Positions 23,308-33,066 of a stretch of 64,000 nucleotides of DNA are shown here, piece after piece; position 1 is the first letter of the stretch, and each line of letters begins with the position of its first letter. A program made the position numbers and the translations under genes. The notes below the pieces were generated by a model. It saw only the letters and a program-made list of their open reading frames with translations, made no database searches and was not told where the DNA came from. The stretch is from Casuarina equisetifolia (lineage: Eukaryota; Streptophyta; Magnoliopsida; Fagales; Casuarinaceae): positions 26,063,258 to 26,127,257 of the forward strand of contig CM052354.1 in assembly GCA_028551475.1 (NCBI GenBank), given 5' to 3'.

Positions 23308-26300
23308 ATGTTTGGTTCAAAGAAATCTCCTGTGAAGGTTGCTAAACATAACCCAGTTGACCCAGGATATTCTGTTCAACCTAGCATGAACCCCTTTGAT
23401 GATGATGCTAATTTGGAAAGTAAGAAAAAGCATAATTCCACAAGAAGGACCTCTTCCGAGCCTGACCTAGTTACTCAAAATTTTGGCGCCAATCCTTTTG
23501 ATGATGATTCGGGGAAAGTTATGTCCTCATCTTCTGCATCTTCATATGTGCGTACCTCAGCTGCAAGAAGCAAGTACAAGAATGATTTCCGTGACTCAGG
23601 TGGATTAGAGAATCAATCAGTGCAAGAACTGGAGGACTATGCTGTGTACAAGGCTGAGGAAACTACAAAGACGGTCAACGGCTGCCTGAAGATAGCAGAG
23701 GAAATAAGAGAGGACGCAACCAAAACTCTGGTTTCGTTGCACCAGCAGGGTGAGCAAATTACCAGGACCCACATGGTTGCCGCTGACATTGATCATGATC
23801 TTAGCAGGGTATGTCTCTTGTTTGTCACTTCAGAATATCTGCTTCAGGAAAATGGTAATATAAGTAAACTGAAAACTAAAGTGGTATATTCTGCTGAAAT
23901 TTTCTGGACTTATGGTCTGTTCATCACACGCATTAATGCTGCTTTTAAGATTGATAGGATTTCCATGGCATAATTAGGTTCTTTATTACATGTAAATCTT
24001 TGACATTTTTTGTTTACTGGTTGATTATGATATGATTGTCTTTCATGTTGCATATATATGCCTCTTCAATCTTCACAATGATATATAGATAGAAATTGAT
24101 CTAGGACATAATGTGCATGCCTTAGAAATTTGATAAGGAATTTCTACGTTTTGGAAATAGTTTCTCGTTTCACGGGTTTTCATTTTATAGTCATGACTTT
24201 TATAAGTTCCTAGTTTAAATTGTGTTAATAACTAAGCAAGCTCTTGAACAGACACAGCACAAAATTTATCAAGACTTCGAGCCACAGGATGCTTATCCAA
24301 CAATGCTGATATCTAATACTTTGATAAGCTTTCTAATTGTAGTTACATGGGTGGAGAACAATGAGAAAAATGATGCAGAAACCTCGTCCAAGAGTACCAC
24401 CAATTTCTAACCTGTTGCGATGCCAACTACATAATCTGAATTGTGCATTTAGTATTATTACATAACCTAGTCCACTACTGTGCTGTTCACCTACGGCACC
24501 ACCCTTCTCAACTTCACCATTCTTGCGTTCATTTTCATGTTGCTCTACTTTCCTCCCTCCAAAAATTTAAAATATATATATATACAGAGACATATATCTT
24601 GTGGTGTCTATTTAGAAAAAAAAAATTGTCTATGCTTTAGGCATCAAGATAGATATTTTAAGTAGAAACAGCTTAGTTATATCTTGCTAGAGTTGGTGCT
24701 TTCTAAGGTAATGGATGGAGTTGGTGAAAGTAGTTATCAATGCCTTCTTCACAATTTCCAATGTTGTTATTCTATGTATGTTATGCTTCTTGGTGACACA
24801 TTTGTTTACTTTTTGTTCTCATGTGGCTGACCTATTGTACCCTAACCATCAAAAGAAAAAAAAAAAGAATCCTATCGAGAGGGGGAGACATCTTGAGATG
24901 GGTCCAAGTTTTAAATATTGACGTCTTGGTCACTGTAGGTGTTCCCATTGATAACACTTGTGAATATGAATGATGTGGTCATGTAGCTGGTTGCTAGCAA
25001 GTCATGTTTGCGTTTATATTTCCTTCTCTTCCTGTTGCACCTGCCCATGAGCACAATAGATCCACTTCACTATATGGAGTTGCTCATTATAGGTCATTTT
25101 CACATCTTATTGGAATTACAAAAGCAGAAGCATAGTATTGTTAGTTGAAACGTTATCACTTACCAAGAAATATATCAATTAAAAATGTGGAAATTGATGA
25201 CTTGTGTCCTTAATTTCTTAGCAAATTCTTCTCTCATGTCTTGACCTTGGAAGTATTGCTTCTTTTGGCATAATAATCCTCTAATGACAACTCCTATATT
25301 CTTCTGGTGCTGAAGCTATTGTTGCCTTTTCTTTCCTTTTTTCCCCCCTTAGAAATAAAAAAAGAGAAAAGAATTGATCTTTTGGGTGAAAGAGATATTC
25401 ATTATGTTTTTGCTGACTTCAGGGTGAGAAGCTACTGGGCAGTCTAGGAGGCATGTTCTCCAAGACTTGGAAGCCGAAGAAGATGCGCCCAATAAGAGGC
25501 CCTGTTATCGCAAGAGGTTAATCTTCTGTTATTCCATAACCTCCATGTCTCATCTGGCATTTTATTCCCCGTAAATATTAAATATTGTATTAGTTTTTGA
25601 CAACTAGATGACCGAGCAATTTTTGCCTGGCAACTGTGTGTGCGCTTTAAGTAGTTATTTTTCTTGTATATATATTTTTTTCCTTAATGGATCCTTTACT
25701 TGGTTTTGTAGATGATCCCTCCAGAATACGGGGTAGCCACTTGGAGCAGAAGGAGAAGTTGGGCTTGACTTCAGCAACCAAGGGACGGTCAAACACACCA
25801 AACACACCCCTTGAACCAACAAATGCTCTTCAGAAAGTTGAGGCATGTAGTTCTTTTCCCTATTTAGGCACTGGTTACTGGCTTTTGAACGCAGTGCAAA
25901 ATGAAATTACTCCATTGAGTAGGTTGATAATGGTTTTTGAGGGATCATCTGTTTAATTTGGTTTAAGTTCCATAACCAGAAAAGCAAGCCTAACCAGTTA
26001 AAACTGTCTTATGTGTCTTAGAAATATCAGTTGTAAACTGACATGTTCAGCATGTCTTTCATAATCATGGGTTGGTATATCAGTTTACTGAGCTGGCTCT
26101 GAGATGTGTATACCTCACTTTTCTTATGGCCCTCCAACACATTGTTTTATCTCTCATTTTGTACAAACATTGTGTTTACAGGTGGAAAAGGTCAAGCAGG
26201 ATGATGCACTAAATGATCTGAGTAATCTACTGGGAGAGCTAAAGGAGATGGCCATTGACATGGGTACAGAAATTGGGAGGTTGGTTATGTTCATACGATT

Positions 26301-26497
26301 ACTTCTCTCCCTGCCTAACGTTCTTTACTTTCTCTAAAACGGAGGGAGATCCCATGTTCTTGAACCCATCTAATTACGTTTCTTATGGTTATTGCAGCCA
26401 GAACAAGGCTTTGGATCATTTCTATGATGATGTTGAGGTGCTGGACACACGTGTAAAAGATGGCAATCGACGTGCACGTCATTTACTAAGAAAATAG
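23308..26497 (+). CDS. SNAP33: SNAP25-homologous protein (SNAP33-like Qb+Qc SNARE)
   Basis: Five coding exons, 23308-23808, 25423-25516, 25712-25842, 26182-26279 and 26398-26497, give 307 residues, close to the roughly 300 of Arabidopsis SNAP33. The N-terminus carries two NPFDDD motifs. A Qb SNARE helix follows (about residues 110-180, with AEETTKTVNGCLKIAEEI and HQQGEQITRTH). After a basic linker (MFSKTWKPKKMRPIRGP) comes a C-terminal Qc helix (KQDDALNDLSNLLGELKEMA to QNKALDHFYDDVEVLD). There is no transmembrane anchor and no Cys cluster in the linker, as I recall for plant members. Such proteins pair with syntaxins (KNOLLE- or PEN1-type) and VAMPs at the plasma membrane and cell plate in cytokinesis and defence secretion. 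The third coding intron uses a GC donor at 25843-25844, supported by the family-conserved VE-x-EK-x-KQDD junction. ATG 23308 matches the family N-terminus. Confidence 0.93.
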
Positions 26498-28400
26498 AGC
26501 TCAGATTCTTGAGAAAAGGAAAAGGAACAAAAATTGCCTCATTCTTTTTTTTCTTTCTTTGTTATGAGGTTTCATGGATGACAGTCTTTGTATACGTTAA
26601 TCTTACAGGACTCTGTCTAGATCTTTTGCAATTTTAATTGCTTTTACTTCATACCCTTTACGTCGTAAACATGATATTTTTTAACGTGGCCTCTAATGGC
26701 TATTATACCCACAAAATAACCAGGAAGTCTCATTTATCGGATCTTGCAAGTGCCAACTACTTCACTTCCTAATGATCAAGATTGGCCATTTCCAGATCTC
26801 AAATCGAGGCCACCGAGTCACTTGCAGAGGCTCAAACTTAAATATTTAGATAAAAAGAACGCTTCTTTCATCTTTCATCTGCTGGCATTGTCCTATGAAC
26901 CTTCTGCAGCAGGGGCCATCTATATCTTTATATATGCTCTCTTCCAATGATGCAAACAGAGAACATTAGAAACTGAGATTTCATCCAATTTTGACATAAA
27001 ACAACAGACATTAACCAAAGCAGAGTCTTGTGCTTATATGTGAAAAGCATTAACATCGGCCACATAAATGCAAGTTGCAATAGCTAGAAAGGAATGCACA
27101 TCTACATTGCACTATTTGCACTGGAAGATACAAGAATCATGAAGAATAGAAATCTGAAGAGCACATCGTAGTTTGGTTTAGAGTTTTCCAACCAAGAAAA
27201 GGACTGCTGCCAACTAAACAACTTGAACTCCTATATACATACATGAAAGCTCTTTTCATCTTCCATTCACTAACAGTGTCCAATGAACCTGCTGCAGCAG
27301 GGGGCATTATATCTTATGTGTACTCTTCTATTGGTGCAAATGAAACCATCTGAAACAGAGATTGGAATCAAAGCCGACTATAACAGCAGATATTAACCAA
27401 ATAGCTCCTATATTGATAAGCGTTAACGTCTGCCACATAGTTGTAAGTTGCAAAAGCTAGAGAGGAATAAACATCTGAATTACATTGTTTACTCTGTAAA
27501 CCCCAAGAATCATGAGGATGCACACAATATTCAATGAAGAGGACCGATGGCATGTCTTATCTTCTCTAATGCATGAGTTTCATTTATATTGTTCAACCAC
27601 AAACAGAAACATTACAATCAAACAAACTGGCCAACTCGTGGGTTTGTTGAAGTGGGTGGTAATCCAGATGATCTGATTGTCATATGTGGCATATGTGCAG
27701 ACTAATGAAAAATGATGAATCACACGACTACACAAAGTACTTCTCTTACACAAGCCAACACTAGCTTGAAAAGCTAATTCTTTAACCTATAGGTTCACAT
27801 CCACAATTATGAACACCATAAAGTCCCATAATCACCTGAAAAACATAGTTTAGTTGAAATCCATGGATTTCTTGTTCGGTAAACAATTAGGATAAAACGT
27901 CTACTAGACAAGTTATACCCATGATTGTATCATAAGTATATTTGCTCAAACATTTATCATTTCAACAAAAGTCCATCAGCAAATAAGGTGTAGAAGTTAC
28001 TTCTTTTGCTTAAAAACCTCATAAACCCTAACATTCAACAAATTCAATTCCCAGTTACCATGCATACTTTTCTGTATGCGTACTCCTCAGAATCCATAGA
28101 ACTTGTCAATGAAAATCAAAAGCCATCAGAGAGAGCTTATAAGCATTATAAACGCCTTAATCATCAGTCACAAAAAGAATCCAACCTATGCTATCAAAGC
28201 TGTAAGAATCGTAGAATGAATACTACTCGATAAAACCCTTCATCCAGTAAATCCAGAAACTTTTATTAATCCATGTCAAAATTCTCACTTTATGCCAACA
28301 GTAACCTACAAATATTTAGCCGAGAAATCGCAAATACAGAGGAAAAATCCTTCCCCAATACCTATAACAAGAAATTACCCTAAGCTTTGGAACTAGGGTT
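26498..28400. other. intergenic spacer between convergent genes, with a direct repeat
   Basis: The start is 3' untranslated sequence of the SNARE gene, and the end (to 28400) is probably 3' UTR of the minus-strand LYR gene. Between them lies a degenerate direct repeat, annotated separately. No protein-coding gene is recognisable. Confidence 0.5.
26850..27525. repeat. degenerate tandem direct repeat, two copies of about 290 bp
   Basis: Copy 1 (about 26850-27150) and copy 2 (about 27240-27525) share a series of blocks in the same order. These include a CTGCAGCAGGGG(C/G)CAT block, a tract ending in CAGA(C/T)ATTAACCAAA, a block with GCCACATA and AAGTTGCAA.AGCTAGA, and AAGAATCATGA. The copies have clearly diverged. 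Neither encodes a recognisable protein. They may be a duplicated piece of untranslated sequence or an old non-coding element. Confidence 0.6.
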
Positions 28401-28685
28401 TCAGGTTTTAACGTCCATTATGCTCTTGACCTGGGGAGCGTAGAGTGAGTAGACGACGGCCTGTCTCTTTGCAATATCGAGCTGGGACTTGCCCTCGGAG
28501 AAGGCGGAAGCAACTGCTTCGGGGTCCGTCAGGGTCCGATTCTGGCGAAACCCGTCAATGGTTCGGCGCTTGGTGTACTCCCTTATGTTGTAGTCATTGA
28601 ACTGCCGCGCCGTGCGTAGGAGCGACCGGAAAAGTAACAGCACCTCCGACCTCGTGGGCACAGCTCTCGCAGTAGTTGACGCCAT
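28401..28685 (-). CDS. ISD11: ISD11/LYRM4-like LYR-motif protein
   Basis: A single-exon gene of 94 residues. The LYR-family signature appears as LFRSLLRTARQFNDYNIREY near residues 18-37, with LFR in place of LYR, followed by TKRRTIDGFRQNR, the conserved basic region of ISD11 proteins, and KRQAVVYSLYAP near the C-terminus. ISD11 is the mitochondrial partner that stabilises the cysteine desulfurase NFS1 and binds acyl carrier protein during Fe-S cluster assembly. The length and layout fit the family well. No separate cleavable presequence is obvious; the Ala/Thr/Arg-rich start could serve in import. The gene stands alone, convergent with the SNARE gene. The start at 28685 is the only ATG ahead of the conserved core. 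Confidence 0.9.
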   Translation of the reverse strand: MASTTARAVPTRSEVLLLFRSLLRTARQFNDYNIREYTKRRTIDGFRQNRTLTDPEAVASAFSEGKSQLDIAKRQAVVYSLYAPQVKSIMDVKT

Positions 28686-29169
28686 TTCTCTACAACTCTA
28701 CAAAGAAGGGAGGCAAAACGATTATATAAGACTATCCAAGAAAATCCACTAATCATTTATTATTTGGGACTGAGGTTCAGTTAATTGGTGCCTCAAGCAC
28801 ACAAATTAAGCTATGAGGGCTCAATTACTTAACTTTCTTTCATCATTAACCAAAATAAATTCACTCAAAAACGAAAACTATGCACAACCGATTTCGAATT
28901 TGTGCATAAAGGTGACGTATTCTCGGGAGGAAGGAGAGGCTCCAACCCTGGGCTTGGACTCTCTCCATTGTTGACATGAAATCAGAATACAAACGAACTC
29001 CATAGCTCACCTGGGGTTGGGATTCCAGGAGCAGACCGACGAGAGGAATGGCGAAGATAGGTACGAATGTGGAGGTGGGAGAATTTGAGGGAAAGGGACA
29101 CGTCAGCAACCCAAAGCTTTGCCGTGTCATCGGGAGACTCAGGGCCACGTTAGCAAGTTGACCCTGCGT

Positions 29170-29300
29170 AGCGATGCACAGTCAGGCCCTTTGGCAGTTT
29201 CTCCTTGTCTCTGAGGCCATTGCAGGCCTTCCCGTGCTTCGCAAGCCATGCCTCGTAGATCGCCATCACCTCGATTTGGTGCCGTGGGTCTTGTCGTCAT
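29170..29300 (-). pseudogene. fragment of a papain-type cysteine protease propeptide (RD21-like I29 domain)
   Basis: On the minus strand one frame reads EVMAIYEAWLAKHGKA, then CNGLRDKEK, and runs into a stop near 29170. This is the opening helix of the I29 inhibitor propeptide of RD21-like papain-family proteases, where E-V-M-x-x-Y-E-x-W-L-x-K-H-G-K-x-Y-N-x-L-x-E-K-E is typical. No start codon is in frame nearby: a stop lies just upstream. No mature protease domain with its catalytic Cys/His follows. It is a stranded, decayed gene piece at the 3' side of GH79 copy A. How it arrived is not visible. Confidence 0.6.
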
Positions 29301-29474
29301 TGGCTCTCCATCTTTTAACCCTGCCCCATAATGCTCAAAACCTGGGTTCTTGAATCTGTAGTATGGGTACTGAGAATTAGATCTTCCTGGTTGAAGCTTT
29401 AAGATGGCTACCTTAAATAGTCGCTCCTCGGCTTGGAAACCCTCTTCTTCAAACAGGGCATGGCCCCAAGGTAT

Positions 29475-29506
29475 GTACTCCTGTACTCCTGTACTCCTGT
29501 ACTCCT
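29475..29506. repeat. four perfect tandem copies of GTACTCCT
   Basis: An 8-bp unit is repeated four times without a mismatch. It starts just after a potential short plus-strand exon (ATG at 29404) that ends at a GTATGT donor-like site. It is a likely site of length polymorphism. Confidence 0.9.
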
Positions 29507-29756
29507 CGTTTAGATCACTTCCTTCCTAGTATTGTATACTTTCTTAGTTACAGTTAGATGTTGAAAACAAGTGACACAAATTCGTAGAACCGGTGAAATA
29601 TGAATCCTATTAATGCCATTTCTTAAGGGCATATCTAATGTGTAAGACTTGATTTGAACTTGAGCTGGGTCACTTAATAGCCGCGTTCATCTTAAAGGTA
29701 ATGTTTTTTTGGTGATGAATCATGAACATGTGAAGCAAAGTGGTGCTTTTGAACCT

Positions 29757-31480
29757 TCTAAGTACCTACAATTCATACGCAAGAAAACGAAAGAACAGTA
29801 ACTAATTAATGGGGAGACCAGCACCACCAGAAGCCGTTCACAAATCTGTCAGAGATATGAGCAGCTCCTCCTTGATAGGCACCACCAGATTCTCCAACCC
29901 GCAGAGAAGCCCAAGGAGCGTGCTCTTGAATCATTCTTTCCATATTTCTAGACGTTTCCGACATGGTTCTTCCAGAGTAAGACGAATCTAAAATTCTACT
30001 TATGACAGTAAGATCGTTACCTGAAAATGGACCAAACGAATATTTAAAGATAGACCTTCATCAGATATTCTGTATCTTGCTAAATTCGTTCGTAGGCTTT
30101 CTTATGTAACTGTAGTTTCTGCATACCTGCACCTAAATTGTAGGTATGATGCGTTACAATATCAACTACACCTAAACCTGAATCCTCAAGAAGCTCTCTG
30201 TACCAATTCGCATCAAAGAACCCTCCAGGGGCTGCAATTTTAGGTATGTAACTTGAGTTTTTGTACAACTCCTTGATAAGCTTTTTGAGCTTTATAACGG
30301 CTTTGGCATACTGAGCAGCTTCAACCCTGGCACCGATGCCACTTCCACTCAACTCATTACCTAAATGTTCAATGTGAGTAGTATAGTATGGAAGCAACAT
30401 GGAGCTTAGCCCATTGTTGCATACCAAGTTCCCACGAATCAATTTGTTAGCCCTTTGAAATCGAGTAGCTCATCAGGGCCTTGGTGTTCCTTGAGTCCCA
30501 ATCTCCAGCCCAGAGCGTGCTATTGTCTTGCTTTTGCCTCGCATAGAGAGCATTCAAGCCCAATGTCACGGCTGCCCTGCAAGAAGCAAGATTCAGACCA
30601 CAACCACAGGACGAGGAAGCTGTCAAAAAGGCGTAATACCTCCTCAAAAGGAGCACAACATGTCATGATATTGGTGCGGAAGGAAGTGTAAAATGTCATG
30701 ATTTTACCCTGCAAAACTTGTTCAGCTTATTCCAACTTCTCATGTGCAAACATCCAGTTCTTAATCCAAACAACCAGCCATCTCCCATCTCTTGAAATGG
30801 ACGGCAAGGATACCTTGGACGTCCTATATCATAAATTACTTGGTCTTGAAGAGAACCTCCAATTCTAAGCCTCAAGTACCTGAAAGCTATAAATCCAACA
30901 ACATAAGAAAGAGCAACATTATTCCATTGGCCCAAGTGATCCCAAAAGATGCTAATGCCACTAGAATGTCTTGAATAGGTTTGAGATGTGCAAACTAAGT
31001 AGACAAATAAACCTTGGATTGTCTTGGCGAGTAAAGGATTAGACAAGTGCTGAAAAAGTCAATCACATTGAGTCCAAGATCTCAGATTAATTTCATTATT
31101 CCAATAATTTTTAGTCCTAAGTATGTGTTAATTCCATTAAATCAAATGTATTGATAATGATTGTTAGAATAGTTATTAACTAATTAAATTTATTATTCTT
31201 TCACATAAGTTTATTTGATTTATCTCTTGTTTGATTGAACACATGGGAATGTGAAGACCTGTGCTTTTCAAAATACTCGCCTAATTTATTGTTGATGAAT
31301 TTTTTACCATGCAGTAATTGAAACGGCACGTATCCCTTGGCCACCAATCAATTGTTGCACAAATGTAATTTTCATCAGTTTCAGCCACTGTACAAGTGCC
31401 ATTAATAGTGATTTTAGTAAGATTAATTTCTTGAGGCAGTATTGCTGGAAGAGAAACCAAGAGGTGAGGCTGAACTTCAT
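29757..31480 (-). pseudogene. GH79 heparanase-like pseudogene, copy A
   Basis: It is homologous to exons 1-6 of copies B and C but broken in several places. Compared with copy B, about 10 bp are missing in the signal-peptide region, which shifts the frame. The last codon of exon 1 is TAG (31281-31283) and its donor reads GC instead of GT. About 8 bp are missing at the end of exon 3. In exon 4 a TAA replaces the Tyr codon, giving SKG-stop-QIDSWE. The exon carrying the nucleophile keeps VGESGG. Exons 7-9 are absent: homology stops near 29757 and the sequence continues directly into what matches the 3' flank of copy B. No full-length enzyme can be made. I give it no gene symbol and see no sign of residual coding constraint. 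Confidence 0.88.
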
Positions 31481-31619
31481 TGTTAGATAGATGATAGAAG
31501 CCTCACCACTAGCTTTACTCCTGCAAAGTAACTACAACAAAATTGAAACAAAGGTAATCTCAAGAGCTAGCAATAAACCATTAAAGAAAACTTAAAAAGG
31601 TTATGTGCTATAACATGTT

Positions 31620-32095
31620 AGAAGAAAAATATTTATAGTATTTGAGAAAGGTAACAAATACAATATGCTGGAGCAATGTCATTTTTAGATTGATAACTAA
31701 AACCATTGTTACTTTAATAACTAAAGTGTTTCAAAAACCAAACTAAAAACAATTGAAACCAGAGGCATTAAAGAAATAGTTAAAAGGAAAATATTTATAT
31801 TATTCGAGAAAGGTCACAGAAGTAATATTATTTTCAGATTAATAACTAAAGCCACTGTTACATTAGTAACTGAAGAGTTTTAAAAGTCAAACTAAAGACA
31901 ATTGAAACCAATGGCATTAAAAAGAATAGTTAGAAGAAGTATATTTTTAGCATTCGACAAACACAATAAATTGGAATAATGTCATTTTTAGATTAATAAC
32001 TATAGTCATTGTTGCATTAATAACTGTGTTAAAAACCGAACTAAAGAACATTGAGAGCTGTGGCAATAAAAAACAATTAATAAGTAAATAAAAGG
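31620..32095. repeat. about three tandem copies of a roughly 140-bp A/T-rich unit, upstream of GH79 copy A
   Basis: The unit is built from phrases such as TTAATAACTAAAGCCACTGTTAC, AAACTAAAGACAATTGAAACCA and GGCATTAAAGAAATAGTTA, recurring near 31620-31790, 31790-31940 and 31930-32090. Related phrases occur upstream of copy B near 35660-36010. The copies have diverged by point changes. They lie in the shared 5' flank of the duplicated genes, so they could affect promoter spacing. Confidence 0.65.
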
Positions 32096-33066
32096 AGCAT
32101 ATTTTCTCTTCTTTAGTTTGGCTCACCCAAAATGGAAAAAAAAAAAAAAAGAAGGTTGTACACTCCATTTTTTAAGAAATTATTTTTTATAGAATCTATA
32201 TAGTTATTACATTGATAAATTATGTTCACACTGAATAAGTTTTGGACCCTAAACTTCAATGAAAATAGATAACTTTAACAAAAACAAAAAAAATGATCAA
32301 GTTACTATCTTACATTTTACTCTTATATTGAATTATTTCTTTTGTAAGTTCATAAATTTTTGCATCTATGTTATTAATATTTGTAAGGATCTCAAATAAA
32401 TCTTTCATCCAATTGCTTACTTGACTATTTCAAATTTGACACCAAAATCTAATAATTTTAGAAAGAAATTATCCATTGAGAAACACTTTTAAAATATTAA
32501 GAAAAACTGAATATAATAACTTTACTCATTTGAAGACGTGATTCTTATACTTTTTTTCCTTGTTAAAGGATAATCCAAAAATTGATGCTATACTTCAATT
32601 AAACATATAACTTAAAACCTAATGTTCTACTTGAATGGAGTGAAGTAGGTTAGGATTTCTATTCTCACTTAATAGCCACGTTCATCTTAAAGGCATTGTT
32701 TCTTTTGTGATGAATCATCAACATGTGAAGCAAGTGGTTCTTTTGTCCCTTCCTTCGTTTATCCATGGCCATTTCGCTATAAGCCATTCATAGCAAAAGT
32801 TGAGACTAGTAACAGGATCAAACAGCAAAAGCACAATGCTTAACTGATTTTTCAAAATTCTTATTCAAGGAAATTAAACTTGCTCAAAGAACATCATGGC
32901 TCTCAATTTCATAATGATTCTACACTTGCCCAACCTGGGTAAACATGCTTGAGTGAATGGCGAAGAGATTTATTATACAAAAGCACGAGCATCAAAGTTG
33001 GGCAATACTAGAAAGGCAATGGATCTTGGAACGACATATAATGGAGAACTAAGGAGCAGAAGGAAT

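Noticed and set aside
28861..29148. Open frame of 95 codons as the missing C-terminus of GH79 copy A
   Set aside because: A short stretch resembles the NGEIPRLDPVL region at the DNA level, but the frame and the surrounding residues do not fit GH79.
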